64,000 bases of DNA, taken from the NCBI RefSeq assembly GCF_028288465.1, contig NZ_JAQBNR010000053.1, positions 124,001-188,000 of the forward strand. Reading direction: 5' to 3'. This DNA comes from Ferruginibacter sp. (lineage in GTDB: Bacteria > Bacteroidota > Bacteroidia > Chitinophagales > Chitinophagaceae). The notes beneath the pieces are model-generated. The model was not told the DNA's origin, did not search any database, and worked only from the letters and a program-made list of their open reading frames with translations. Made by a program: the position numbers and the translations under genes. This document shows positions 16,442-24,766 of the stretch, one piece after another (the first letter of the stretch is position 1; every line of letters starts with the position of its first letter).

Positions 16442-17212
16442 TTAATAATTGCCCCCCGAATAAGTAAATTCAAGCACCGCCGAATCGCCTAAAATAACCT
16501 GGTCACCTTCCTGTAACCGATGCCCGACTTCTATCGCCTGCATTTTAATCAGCACGCCTTCGGGCGTTCGCACTTTCATTTTATTGTTAGGCGGAATGCC
16601 ACCCTCATCTGCGAATACCAGGAAAGAATTACTGTCTGCCTCCCACTCAATGTGGGCATGCTGGCGACTCACAGAACGGTTAATTTCATTGGGTTTAAAA
16701 GCGATGGTGTTTTTGCGCATGTAGTTGCCTGCGGCCTGCACTTTAGCTTCACGGCCGATATTGATTCTTCCGTTTGCTGCATCAAGCGAGTAGCTTTCAT
16801 GCTCAGCTTCCCCATTCAAAACTTTAATAAAAGCCTGGCTCTTTTTATTGATAAGACCGGATTTTTTGGTGGAGATAAACACGGCGGCATTGATGTCCTT
16901 AATCAGGTCAGCCTGCGGCGGAAATTTGTCGGTAAAAACAATATCACATTTAAAAGATGGAGACAACGTGATGGCATAATCATCCGCTATGCGCTGTACT
17001 TCTTCCAGTTTAAATTTGCCGGGCACATTGGCAAACACTGCCGCTTCATATAAATGTTTTTCCGCATCACTGCAATTAATAAAAATATAAACGCCCATGA
17101 TGTTGGCGCCTTCTCCGCCCTGCGCCCGCTGCAATTTTTCTTTGATGAATTGAGATAAAATATTGCGGATAGACTTTACGTCGTGCGGACGTTCTTTGAA
17201 TAACTTAAACAT
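16442..17212 (-). CDS. FHA domain protein
   Basis: This 256-residue cytoplasmic protein has a C-terminal FHA domain that binds phosphothreonine. The domain begins at about residue 148 with INIGREAKV and has the key SRQHAHIEW segment (Ser-Arg-x-His). It continues through LQEGDQVILGDSAVLEF. The N-terminal 140 residues form an alpha/beta region I do not recognise (GVYIFINCSDAEKHLYEAA, CDIVFTDKFP). No membrane segment is present. The gene is 57 bp after the SEDS-PBP gene and 1 bp before the kinase. It is therefore likely to read phosphothreonines made by that kinase, for example on the cytoplasmic parts of the SEDS-PBP protein. The partner is inference. Confidence 0.87.
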   Translation of the reverse strand: MFKLFKERPHDVKSIRNILSQFIKEKLQRAQGGEGANIMGVYIFINCSDAEKHLYEAAVFANVPGKFKLEEVQRIADDYAITLSPSFKCDIVFTDKFPPQADLIKDINAAVFISTKKSGLINKKSQAFIKVLNGEAEHESYSLDAANGRINIGREAKVQAAGNYMRKNTIAFKPNEINRSVSRQHAHIEWEADSNSFLVFADEGGIPPNNKMKVRTPEGVLIKMQAIEVGHRLQEGDQVILGDSAVLEFTYSGGNY

Positions 17213-17269
17213 ATTTGGGTTACTTTTTTTATAAATGATTTATTATTTTTCTGCTCGTCAAATCCTGCA

Positions 17270-20200
17270 TTAATTCATTCCATTATCACTCGCCATTGCC
17301 CCTTCTGTTTTTTTCAGCGGATCAAAACTTTTGATATAATTGCGTTCAAGCAACAAGGGTACGATGTGCCTGCCAGCTAACCTCACTGCATCGCTTGAAC
17401 CTTTGGCCCCTTCTATTCTTATACAAACCACCAGGTGGCCGGTGCCCTTCACTTCAGGTGCAAAAAAAACGTACCAGCCATCGTTGATGCTTTCACCTTT
17501 AACAATCCTTTCGGGGGTACCTGTTTTTCCTGCCACCAACAATCCCAGCTTTGATTTTTTGGGAGCGCTTTGCTCCCGCATGTAGGTTTGCATGTATTGT
17601 GCATACAATGAATCCTTGGCTATTGCTACGCCCGGCCTGGTGCCAACCGCTTCGCCATTTACATTCAGCACGTACCTGTTGGGCATCATCAAACCATTGT
17701 TGGAAATACCCGCTGCAACTCTTGCAACAGCTGCCGGTGTTGCTACCAATTCACCTTGTCCCCACGACATACCGGAAACACCAATGGCTCTTGTGCGGCG
17801 GATGTTTTCAGGATTATAGCGGTGCAGACTTTTAAATTCTGTCGCTCTCCAAAGCTCCCGCCACTTTTCTTGTTGTGCATTGTTGCCACTTTCATTTTCG
17901 AAATAATAGCCACCTACGCCATGAAGAAACATACCAGACTGCATGTACAGGGTTGCCATTTCTTCCTGCAACCTTTCCTCATTGGCCAGCCTTATAAAAA
18001 ATGAATTGTTGGATTTTACGATTGCCTTTTCAATATTTATGATACCCGCTTCATCCGGCTCCGGACCGGTAACACGGATCAAATCTTTTGGATAAACCCG
18101 GATAGTTTTTTTAGCGGCAGCAACACCCAGCTTATTAAACGCAGCCATGGCGGTAACGAGTTTCGCTGTTGAACCGGGTTGCGTGGCATGCGTGAAGCCA
18201 ATATCAGTATTCACGTTCCATCCTGGAAGCTTATTGATTTCGTTTTCAGATAAACTTAAGCGTTCCCAATCGTTCACCGGCGGCAAAGGCCAGCAGGCAG
18301 ATGCCAGTACATCACCCGTGTTATCTTCCATCACCACTACTGAAACACGCTTTCTATTTACACTGTCATCACCCTGGATAGCGAGTTCAATTTTTGTTTG
18401 CAGGGCGGCATCCATGCTGAGTGTAAGATCACGGTTGCGTTTTTTAAACTGCGCTACTTCTTCACTGTTGATGCCGGCTACCAGCAAATTGGTAAGCGCT
18501 GTATAATCTCTTTTTGTTACGGTCATTTCTGTTTCGGTCATGGGCAAAAATCTTTCTGCTCGAAAGCGATTAGCGCTCACCTGGTATTTAACAACCGGTG
18601 CCGGAAATCCACGCAGCTCAGCGGCATGCGCATACTCCGCAAAATAGCCATTGCTGCCACCTGCAAAAATTCCGGTGTTGGCATCGCCTGTCCAAAAGAA
18701 CATGTGCTCACCAAAAGGATAATAACGCTCCAATCTTTTATAGGCAAGTGATTGTATATTTTCTGTTGGAATGCCAAGCGCAATCATCGAATCCTTTTGC
18801 CCCTGTACCAGTTGCGGATCGCTTGATGCAAGCAATCTTCCATTGCGGTCAAACACATTGCCTGCCTGCAAGCGGCTCATTAAAATATTGATCCTCGGAT
18901 TGTAACTGTACATCCTTGCACCGCTGCGATCGGCCACCAGTGCAGGTTCCACGATCCATTTCTTTTCATGAAAAGTATAACCGGATACATTGATGGCTAA
19001 CAATAATATCGCCATGCAAGCCGCCAGTAATGCCGGCATTAAATTTTTATCCTGTCGTTGCGTGATGTATTTCATTTGCACTTGTGTACCACTTTGCCTG
19101 GATACACTCAATAAAAAACCGGCGGCTATCATACTGCACAAAAGAGAAGTTCCACCATAACTGATAAAAGGTAATGCAACTCCTGATAAAGGCAATGCAC
19201 CGGTTGAACCGCCTGCAATCAGCAAAAATTGTACAAAGGTTCCGATGCCTGCACCGGCACACAAATAAAATAAAAATGGTGCTCCCGCTTGCCGGCCAAT
19301 GATGATCGATCGATGTAAATAGATCAGGAATAAAATAAAAATACAGGTGATGCCCGCCCATCCAAATTCCTCACCGATGGCCGGCAATATCATATCTGTA
19401 TGTGCTTCCGGAATTGTTTTAGCAAAACCTTCTCCGGCACCCTGGCCGGTAATGCCACCTGTTGAAATTGCCCATATACCATTGGCCACCTGGTCCCCGC
19501 CATATACCTGGTTGTTCCAGGCATCCGACCAAATGGCTTTACGGTCAACCAGTCTTTGTATTGGTCCGGGAATTATTTTTGCGAGGATGGGTATTTTATC
19601 CAGCAACAAAAACCCGCTTACCACTACCAATGCCATCACTGCCGATTCACTCAAATTCTTTTTAGCAACCAGCATGTACAGTGCAAGTGCGGCTGCTGTG
19701 ATACCGGTTGCATACCAGGGATTTTTAAAGATCCAGGTGGCAACAGCATACAACACCATGGCTGCCACGACCTGCATAAAATCGCCTCTTGAAAAAGAAA
19801 AAAGTATAATGAAGGTGAAGCAGCAGACTATGGCCGGGCCAAGATCTCCCAATGCCAGGAACAACAAAATAGTGGCAACGATGGCAAACACTGCAAAGAC
19901 AAAAAACGAGACTCTTTTATTAAAGGAAGGATATTCGGAAATGAATTTTTCATTTTTTGCAAAGAAGCCGGCAAGAAAAATGATCACCATGTATTTAACA
20001 ATCTCACTCGGCTGAAAGCCAAACAAATTTACTTTAACGCCGCTGCCTTCAGGGCCGGTGCCAAATAAAATAGTCAAACATAGTAAGCCCGCTGCACCCA
20101 ATGCCCATGGCCATCCGTTCGCTGCTTTGCGGTCGTTGATTAAAACAAAAAAACGGTAGAAGGCGGTGTCGGGCGTAAACTTTTTAAGGTTGATGAATTG

Positions 20201-21373
20201 CAATGCCAGTATGCCCGCAAGCCCGATACAGAAATAAATAAAAGTACTTTTTGCTAGGAAGCGATCTCGCAACGGATCCTGCAGGCTGAACAGGGTGATG
20301 AATGAAATGCCTGTCAGTATCATAATTACTGGCAACAGCAACTGGTCGGTCGCCGGAAAACGAATGGTGAAGATCAGGTGCAGTAAAAAGAAGGCTGCAA
20401 AAAATGTGATGGAGATTGTCCAGAACCAGTTGGTTACTTCCGCCGGTGTTCTTACCAAAAAGGCTTTTTCTTTTTTGAAAGTGCTGAAATCTTTGGCAGC
20501 AAAAAGCCGCATGGTATGGGGCGATTGTACAAAATTAAAACTGGCATCGCTCTGTAATTTTTCTATACCCTGTGAACGTCCAAATTCATAGCCAGGTTGC
20601 AGCGGAATAATTTCATAGGATTTATTTTCAGGCAATCCGGAGAAGCTGTATTTGCCGGAAGCGTCCGTCCGTGCATAGGCATTGAAAGAAAGTAACTGCA
20701 GGTTCTTTGCTGAATCAGGAACATAAATTCTTCTGACACCGTCCTTAAACTGAATGATGTTGTTTTCATCTTCCAGCTGATCAGCAGCAGTGCTGCTATC
20801 CTGCGGAACCAGTAATTTCAATCTTACCAGCACACCAGCAGCCGGACGATCATCGGGGCCTTTAATGTTACCTGAAATATTATACCTGCCAAGATTGACA
20901 CTTGTCTGTGCAGTAACAGCTAACGGATGTAATTTTTCCTTTTCATAGGTGATAGAATCTGCCTCTGCAAAGCCCAGTAAATTTCTTGACAGCAACACCC
21001 TCTTCTTAAAAGATTTGCCACCCTTTACGAAAGCATCTTCGGCATTTACAAAATATTTTTTCTTATTGAGTTCGCCGATATTATCCATGATGGAACCGGC
21101 ATCTTTTGCGGACACGGTTGCAGCAGCAAATGCGATGTCTTTCGGGTCTTCGAAATACAAACCATTCTTTAATAAACCTTCCATGCTTTCACCCGGCTTA
21201 CCTGCATTTAAATTGATCATCGTGCCGTTTTGCAGCCTCGTATCCACATCTGCAAAGTCACGTTGTAATACAGTATATAATTTCCAGAACAGCATGGCCA
21301 TGATGCCGCCAATAAGCAGCAGGCTAAGGCGTTCCAGCTTTCTGTTAGCAAACGGTTGGGTGATAGCCGCCAT
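17270..21373 (-). CDS. Natural SEDS (FtsW/RodA) glycosyltransferase - class B penicillin-binding protein fusion
   Basis: This single 1367-residue frame joins both halves of a SEDS-bPBP peptidoglycan synthase. Residues 15-35 are a membrane segment. About 40-310 is extracytoplasmic, including a carboxypeptidase-regulatory-like beta domain (RYNISGNIKGP to PENKSYEIIPLQPGYEF). About 315-800 is the multi-pass SEDS domain with FGFQPSEIVKYM (451-462), GDLG (509-512), EAHTDMILPAIGEEFGW (656-672, with the conserved acidic residue at 660) and LPFISYGGTS (734-743). About 830-1367 is the PBP, with the dimerisation-domain start NVFDRNGRLLASS and the transpeptidase motifs STAK (1068-1071), SNN (1120-1122) and KTG (1283-1285). 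All catalytic motifs of both enzymes are kept, and the nucleotide sequence reads through without a stop. It follows the PP2C stop by 3 bp. Confidence 0.93.
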   Translation of the reverse strand: MAAITQPFANRKLERLSLLLIGGIMAMLFWKLYTVLQRDFADVDTRLQNGTMINLNAGKPGESMEGLLKNGLYFEDPKDIAFAAATVSAKDAGSIMDNIGELNKKKYFVNAEDAFVKGGKSFKKRVLLSRNLLGFAEADSITYEKEKLHPLAVTAQTSVNLGRYNISGNIKGPDDRPAAGVLVRLKLLVPQDSSTAADQLEDENNIIQFKDGVRRIYVPDSAKNLQLLSFNAYARTDASGKYSFSGLPENKSYEIIPLQPGYEFGRSQGIEKLQSDASFNFVQSPHTMRLFAAKDFSTFKKEKAFLVRTPAEVTNWFWTISITFFAAFFLLHLIFTIRFPATDQLLLPVIMILTGISFITLFSLQDPLRDRFLAKSTFIYFCIGLAGILALQFINLKKFTPDTAFYRFFVLINDRKAANGWPWALGAAGLLCLTILFGTGPEGSGVKVNLFGFQPSEIVKYMVIIFLAGFFAKNEKFISEYPSFNKRVSFFVFAVFAIVATILLFLALGDLGPAIVCCFTFIILFSFSRGDFMQVVAAMVLYAVATWIFKNPWYATGITAAALALYMLVAKKNLSESAVMALVVVSGFLLLDKIPILAKIIPGPIQRLVDRKAIWSDAWNNQVYGGDQVANGIWAISTGGITGQGAGEGFAKTIPEAHTDMILPAIGEEFGWAGITCIFILFLIYLHRSIIIGRQAGAPFLFYLCAGAGIGTFVQFLLIAGGSTGALPLSGVALPFISYGGTSLLCSMIAAGFLLSVSRQSGTQVQMKYITQRQDKNLMPALLAACMAILLLAINVSGYTFHEKKWIVEPALVADRSGARMYSYNPRINILMSRLQAGNVFDRNGRLLASSDPQLVQGQKDSMIALGIPTENIQSLAYKRLERYYPFGEHMFFWTGDANTGIFAGGSNGYFAEYAHAAELRGFPAPVVKYQVSANRFRAERFLPMTETEMTVTKRDYTALTNLLVAGINSEEVAQFKKRNRDLTLSMDAALQTKIELAIQGDDSVNRKRVSVVVMEDNTGDVLASACWPLPPVNDWERLSLSENEINKLPGWNVNTDIGFTHATQPGSTAKLVTAMAAFNKLGVAAAKKTIRVYPKDLIRVTGPEPDEAGIINIEKAIVKSNNSFFIRLANEERLQEEMATLYMQSGMFLHGVGGYYFENESGNNAQQEKWRELWRATEFKSLHRYNPENIRRTRAIGVSGMSWGQGELVATPAAVARVAAGISNNGLMMPNRYVLNVNGEAVGTRPGVAIAKDSLYAQYMQTYMREQSAPKKSKLGLLVAGKTGTPERIVKGESINDGWYVFFAPEVKGTGHLVVCIRIEGAKGSSDAVRLAGRHIVPLLLERNYIKSFDPLKKTEGAMASDNGMN

Positions 21374-21376
21374 GGA

Positions 21377-22762
21377 TTATTTAGGATTTGAATGGGTGAT
21401 AAATATGGAATCTTTAAACTTTCCGGATACAAGTGAATCTGCAAAAAACACGGCGTACTGTACCGGTATACGACAATTGACAAAGCGTACATTTTTTAAG
21501 ACAATGTTATTCTTCTGCAACATCAACCCCACATCAAAATTTTTAAACACCAGGCTGTCGAGTACAATGTGTTTGGCGGATGAATTAATGATAAATGCCG
21601 GCCCTTTGTATGCACTGTCAGCCATGAAGATGGAACCATTGCCTTTCAGATAGAAACTGTCTTTGCTGATTGTAACCGGGGCAGCTATTTCCAGCACAGT
21701 ACCTTCTGCGGGCAGCACAATTGTTTTGGTCGAATCGTTGACTTGCGCAATAAACCGATTGAGCGCTTCATTCTTTTTTATTGCAACGGGTGCAGGCATC
21801 ACAGCTTTTGGTACCATACTTTTTTTATAAGCAGCCATCAATGCAACACCAACTATGGCAATAAAAAGCAGTGTCAGTAATACTATGCGGCTTACGCGGC
21901 TTTTCTTAGCAGGTGTCTTATCCTTTTCTGTAAATACTTCATCGTTGGCAAGCGGCGATGTATTCAGCTCCTTCTTTCTCTCTACTTTTACAGGTTCCGG
22001 CTTTAGCTTTGGCTCTTTATTATTCTCTACCAGCACGGCAGTAATGTTATCATTTCCACCAGCATCATTGGCTGCGTCAATTAATGCCTTCGCTTTTGCT
22101 GCCAAACTTTTTTCTGTGGTCAACACCGAAATAATGGTTGCCGAACTGATCATATCTGTGAGGCCATCACTGCACAACAACAGCAGATCTCCGGAGAGAA
22201 AAGGTGATTCACCGGTCTCGATGAAATCTTCCGCTGTAGTGATGTCTTCTTCAAAACCCAATGCCTTGTTGATCTCGTTTCTTCTCGGATGGCGCATGGC
22301 TTCTTCTTCTGATAACCGGCCGGACTCTTCCAAAAATCCCACGGCAGAATGATCCCTGGATATTTTGATCAGCGAGCGGTCACGCAGTAAATAAATTCTT
22401 GTATCGCCCACGTGTGCATACCAGCATTTACTATTTTTTATATCCACCACAGCGCAGGTTAATACACAGGCCATGCGCTCATTTTTTGCACCCGGTTTTT
22501 TTTGCTGATTAATTTTTGTATTGGCCGCAACAATGGCCTGCTGCAGGGTTTCAATCACATCTTCTGAAATGGTTTCCAGCTTTTTCATGATCACCGAGCG
22601 GGCAATAGCAGCAGCAATATCACCGCCTTTATAGCCGCCCACACCATCAATTACGCAGGCTACCAAAAACCGCTTGTTGATAATTTCACGGACGAAGAAA
22701 GTGTCTTCATTCTTCTCCCTGCGCCGGCCTTTATCTGTTATACCAAAAAAGTATTCAGCCAT
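21377..22762 (-). CDS. PP2C-type Ser/Thr phosphatase with membrane segment and extracytoplasmic beta-helix-like domain
   Basis: This 461-residue protein has a cytoplasmic PPM/PP2C domain (1-247) with the metal-binding motifs ENED (17-20), VIDGVGGYKGGD, AHVGDTRIYLLR, LLLCSDGLTDM and GGNDNITAVLVE. A charged linker with many lysines leads to one membrane segment at about 292-311. The outer C-terminal part of about 130 residues has short repeated strand units (FYLKGNGSIFMAD, HIVLDSLVFKNFD, NIVLKNVRFVNC) that resemble a small right-handed beta-helix. It is the expected antagonist of the kinase in the same operon. The periplasmic portion is unusual compared with the mycobacterial PstP known to me and may sense wall fragments (inference). 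Confidence 0.9.
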   Translation of the reverse strand: MAEYFFGITDKGRRREKNEDTFFVREIINKRFLVACVIDGVGGYKGGDIAAAIARSVIMKKLETISEDVIETLQQAIVAANTKINQQKKPGAKNERMACVLTCAVVDIKNSKCWYAHVGDTRIYLLRDRSLIKISRDHSAVGFLEESGRLSEEEAMRHPRRNEINKALGFEEDITTAEDFIETGESPFLSGDLLLLCSDGLTDMISSATIISVLTTEKSLAAKAKALIDAANDAGGNDNITAVLVENNKEPKLKPEPVKVERKKELNTSPLANDEVFTEKDKTPAKKSRVSRIVLLTLLFIAIVGVALMAAYKKSMVPKAVMPAPVAIKKNEALNRFIAQVNDSTKTIVLPAEGTVLEIAAPVTISKDSFYLKGNGSIFMADSAYKGPAFIINSSAKHIVLDSLVFKNFDVGLMLQKNNIVLKNVRFVNCRIPVQYAVFFADSLVSGKFKDSIFITHSNPK

Positions 22763-22850
22763 TTTTGTGCGTTTGTTTAATGTCAGAAAAATGTGCTACC
22801 AGCAACACCAGGCTGATCACCAACAATCCGATCGCTAAGAATTTGTCCAT
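22755..22850 (-). CDS. 31-residue single-span membrane peptide between FHA and PP2C genes
   Basis: This short frame begins at ATG 22850, one base past the stop of the upstream FHA gene. It ends in TGA at 22757-22755, overlapping the PP2C start codon by a few bases. The translation begins MDKFLAIGLLVISLVLLVAH, one clean hydrophobic span, and ends in a short polar tail SDIKQTHKNG. The tight junctions on both sides and the coherent membrane-spanning composition suggest a translated, coupled small protein. A chance frame of 32 codons cannot be excluded. It might be a small regulator or subunit of the wall-synthesis machinery encoded downstream, but nothing in the sequence shows that. Confidence 0.5.
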   Translation of the reverse strand: MDKFLAIGLLVISLVLLVAHFSDIKQTHKNG

Positions 22851-22851
22851 G

Positions 22852-23805
22852 TTATACTTTAAAAATGTTGATAGAAACAATGCCATTCAAAACAATCCTG
22901 GAGTTCATCGGAAGCTCCGTCCAGATGGGTACATCACTGGTACTGTTGCCTACTTCATTTTCATTTACAATGGTCTTTTCTCCAAATGAGGCAACAAAGA
23001 ATTTATCCGCGGCTTTATCAAAGCGGATGGAAAGATGCGGTGAAGAAACCCATTCGGAGGGAATGCGGAAAACCCCCTGCTGTTCCTTCTTTTCATCAAT
23101 ACCGGCCACGGTAATGATGTCGTCTTTAATCAAATATTCCAGTTTTTTGCCGGCGAATTTTTTATCCGGGAGCGTGGCCTCTAAGCGGGCAAGGTACCTG
23201 GGGACTTTTGGATCATTCACGTCACCCAGTACCAGCCCTTCGTTCCAGGGAATTTCGTAATAACCATCGCTGTAAAAAGTAAAGTCTTTTAAAATTTCAT
23301 CCGCAATATCGAAGGTTTGGGCAATACCGGTCTGGCGCGGAATAAAAGTTACACGAAGATTTTCTTCTTTCTGCTGCACGTTGTTTCCCGGCAACAATTT
23401 TCCAATAAAACTCTTGTCGCCTTTTTCATAATCGGGGTGAGAAACAAAACGGAAAACCCATTTATTTGCAGAGGCCGTTACCTTCTTTCCTTTCTGCCGG
23501 TGCTCCTGTAAAATAGTATAGAAAGCTTTTACTGATTCTTTGATGATGAGCGAAAAGATGCCGCGGTTATTGTCCATAAACTTGTTATAGTCGGGCGGAC
23601 TAAAACAGATAATGTACTCGTGATAAAAGATGACCCTGTCTGCAAAAGAAAGCTCTGTAACAGATTCCTTAAATTTTTCGATGATGTATTTGTATACCAG
23701 GTCAGGGGTCATGGAAGATGTTTCTGTAACACCGGCTTCTTTTTTAAGGAACCAGTTGTGTACCCCGGATCGCTGCCAGAAAGTAGGTTTTGTAGTTGTA
23801 TGCAT
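22852..23805 (-). CDS. FHA-like domain protein, first gene of the kinase/SEDS-PBP operon
   Basis: This 317-residue soluble protein's last 100 or so residues look like an FHA domain (FRIPSEWVSSPHLSIRF, then FGEKTIVNENEV and LPMNSRIVLNGIVSINIF), though the usual Gly-Arg at the first loop is not obvious. The N-terminal part contains VIFYHEYIICFSPPDYNKFM. This is loosely reminiscent of the N-terminal domain of actinobacterial FhaA, where a similar strand-SP-D-Y pattern occurs, but the likeness is weak and only by eye. It precedes the small membrane peptide by 1 bp. A phosphothreonine reader for the kinase encoded in the same operon is the natural reading. Confidence 0.65.
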   Translation of the reverse strand: MHTTTKPTFWQRSGVHNWFLKKEAGVTETSSMTPDLVYKYIIEKFKESVTELSFADRVIFYHEYIICFSPPDYNKFMDNNRGIFSLIIKESVKAFYTILQEHRQKGKKVTASANKWVFRFVSHPDYEKGDKSFIGKLLPGNNVQQKEENLRVTFIPRQTGIAQTFDIADEILKDFTFYSDGYYEIPWNEGLVLGDVNDPKVPRYLARLEATLPDKKFAGKKLEYLIKDDIITVAGIDEKKEQQGVFRIPSEWVSSPHLSIRFDKAADKFFVASFGEKTIVNENEVGNSTSDVPIWTELPMNSRIVLNGIVSINIFKV

Positions 23806-24186
23806 GGGCTATATTTAAATTTTACTGTTGGTAAATTCATCGCCCGCAATAACAAAGTGCATAGCAGCTGTTATTGCAAGCGTTGGTGTTGCGGTAAATT
23901 TTGTGCAGTAAAATTGTGCCCTGGCGTTGTGGTTTAATTAAAAACTGTTCTCTTATAATGCAGGCAGTGATTTGGTAAGTATGGTTCTTAAACACTGATG
24001 AAAAAAGTCGGTGCAAAAAAGCCATTTTGTATTGATGGGATGAAATTAACAGATCAAATCTTAATGAATTGCCAAAGCTGTTATTTCGTTTAGTGAAAGA
24101 AATGATAAAATTCAACCCGGGTAAAATTATTTTTTCTTTACCCGGGTGAATATGTATATAGCATGGTGGCCATTTTATTGGCAGGA
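23806..24186. other. Intergenic region with a perfect 11-bp inverted repeat
   Basis: No credible gene is present; a minus-strand frame of 120 codons has an unlikely composition. The only structure seen is ACCCGGGTAAA (24115-24125) and its exact reverse complement (24137-24147) around an 11-nt A/T-rich loop, about 40 bp past the DJ-1-like gene's stop. No good T-tract follows on either strand. It may be an mRNA 3'-end hairpin for the minus-strand operon or a protein-binding site. Confidence 0.45.
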
Positions 24187-24765
24187 TTAGTAAATACAAA
24201 CCTGCCCCTGCCCTACCGGCAGTACCGATGCAATCATAGCCTGCGCCGTTTTTTCATCGTACAATTTTGCAATCGCCCAGCCAAGCAAATCAACAACGGC
24301 AAGACAACCTGCCGCCGTGGCAATATTGTCATGTGTGACCAGGTGCTGATCTTCTATTACGTCAACACCCATTTCTTTCAACTCTTTAAACACAGATGGA
24401 TAAGTGGTAGCTGTAAAACCATCCAGTAAACCGAGCCCTGCAAGCAGTAAAGCTCCTGAACACATAGAGCAAATAATTTGCCTGCCCGGATTCAACTGAA
24501 AACGCTCGAGCCAGGTTTTGTTTTTATACAAGGCCCTGGTACCTGAGCCACTTGTAAAAAATACAAGGTCAGCTTCCTTGCTTTCTTCTATTTGCCCTTG
24601 CATGGCCAGGCTAATGCCACATGCAGACCGATGCTCCGGGGCTGTGCCAATAATTCTAACTTCGAAATCTTTTTGAATCTGACGCACCCTGTTCAATAAA
24701 TCCCATGGAAGAAATACGTCTATGTCTGTAAAATGATCGAAGGCAATAATCACTGCTTTTTTCAT
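24187..24765 (-). CDS. DJ-1/PfpI family protein
   Basis: This 192-residue flavodoxin-like protein of the DJ-1/ThiJ/PfpI superfamily has the nucleophile-elbow cysteine in ICSMCSGALLLAGLGLLDGF and the preceding strand DLVFFTSGSGTRAL. Members include isocyanide hydratases, glyoxalases, chaperones and regulator domains. No AraC-type helix-turn-helix is attached, so an enzyme or stress protein is more likely. The start codon lies 1 bp past the stop of the PLP decarboxylase gene, so the two are probably coexpressed. The specific reaction cannot be assigned. Confidence 0.82.
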   Translation of the reverse strand: MKKAVIIAFDHFTDIDVFLPWDLLNRVRQIQKDFEVRIIGTAPEHRSACGISLAMQGQIEESKEADLVFFTSGSGTRALYKNKTWLERFQLNPGRQIICSMCSGALLLAGLGLLDGFTATTYPSVFKELKEMGVDVIEDQHLVTHDNIATAAGCLAVVDLLGWAIAKLYDEKTAQAMIASVLPVGQGQVCIY

Positions 24766-24766
24766 A

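Noticed and set aside
19347..20015. Plus-strand 222-codon frame inside the SEDS-PBP gene
   Set aside because: It is antisense to the membrane domain of a clear gene. Such long shadows are common opposite hydrophobic coding sequence.
23837..24199. Minus-strand 120-codon frame
   Set aside because: It overlaps the end of the DJ-1-like gene and the inverted repeat, and has a chance-like composition rich in Ile, Cys and His.
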